A DNA stretch of 8,699 bases from the NCBI GenBank assembly GCA_030691225.1, contig JAUYES010000131.1:1-8699 (forward strand), given 5' to 3'. Below the pieces are notes generated by a model. It saw only the letters and a list, made by a program, of their open reading frames with translations, did not search any database and had not been told where the DNA came from. The position numbers were made by a program, and so were the translations under genes. Each line of letters starts with the position of its first letter. Position 1 is the first letter of the stretch. Shown here in pieces: positions 6,368 to 8,699 of this stretch. This DNA comes from Holophaga sp. GTDB taxonomy: Bacteria > Acidobacteriota > Holophagae > Holophagales > Holophagaceae.

Positions 6368-8699
<2,332 letters not shown>

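Overview
The window looks like an ordinary chromosomal stretch of a free-living, probably Gram-negative bacterium of moderate to high GC, dominated by signal transduction. It holds no RNA gene, CRISPR array, insertion sequence or phage gene that I can support. A LytS/LytTR pair, a secreted M28 peptidase, an EpsC-type serine acetyltransferase and a large BarA-like hybrid kinase, together with the short beta-repeat protein between the LytS and LytTR genes, remind me of Acidobacteriota (Holophagae such as Geothrix or Holophaga). This assignment is an impression from protein style, not a search result.

Layout. (1) 1-2669, plus strand: the 3' part of a LytS-type sensor histidine kinase, a membrane-anchored protein of unknown function, and a LytTR response regulator. 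They are closely spaced and probably form one operon, that is, a two-component system with an extra membrane protein between kinase and regulator. (2) 2696-4309, minus strand: an exported zinc M28-family peptidase, convergent with the regulator. (3) 4310-4415: a 106-bp divergent intergenic region with a 9-bp inverted repeat overlapping the peptidase ribosome binding site. (4) 4416-5306, plus strand: serine O-acetyltransferase, the first step of cysteine synthesis. (5) 5307-5503: a 197-bp noncoding stretch with a long imperfect hairpin, followed by an A-tract and a perfect TTGACA box that look like the promoter of the next operon. (6) 5504-6366, plus strand: a two-gene operon of a small cupin and a two-helix membrane protein overlapping by ATGA. 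(7) 6368-8699, minus strand: the 3' part of a PAS-HisKA-HATPase-REC-REC-Hpt hybrid kinase, which runs off the right edge and ends one base from the membrane-protein gene.

How the genes work together. Kinase and regulator in region 1 almost certainly signal to each other, and the protein between them may feed into that signal. The hybrid kinase carries its own phosphorelay up to the Hpt domain, but its output regulator is not visible here. The peptidase and the acetyltransferase are individually recognisable and show no pathway link to their neighbours. I see no convincing undescribed defence or mobile system. The most unusual items are the protein embedded in the two-component operon, the hairpin at 5350-5410 whose arm differences keep G-U pairing only in plus-strand RNA, and the cupin/membrane-protein pair.
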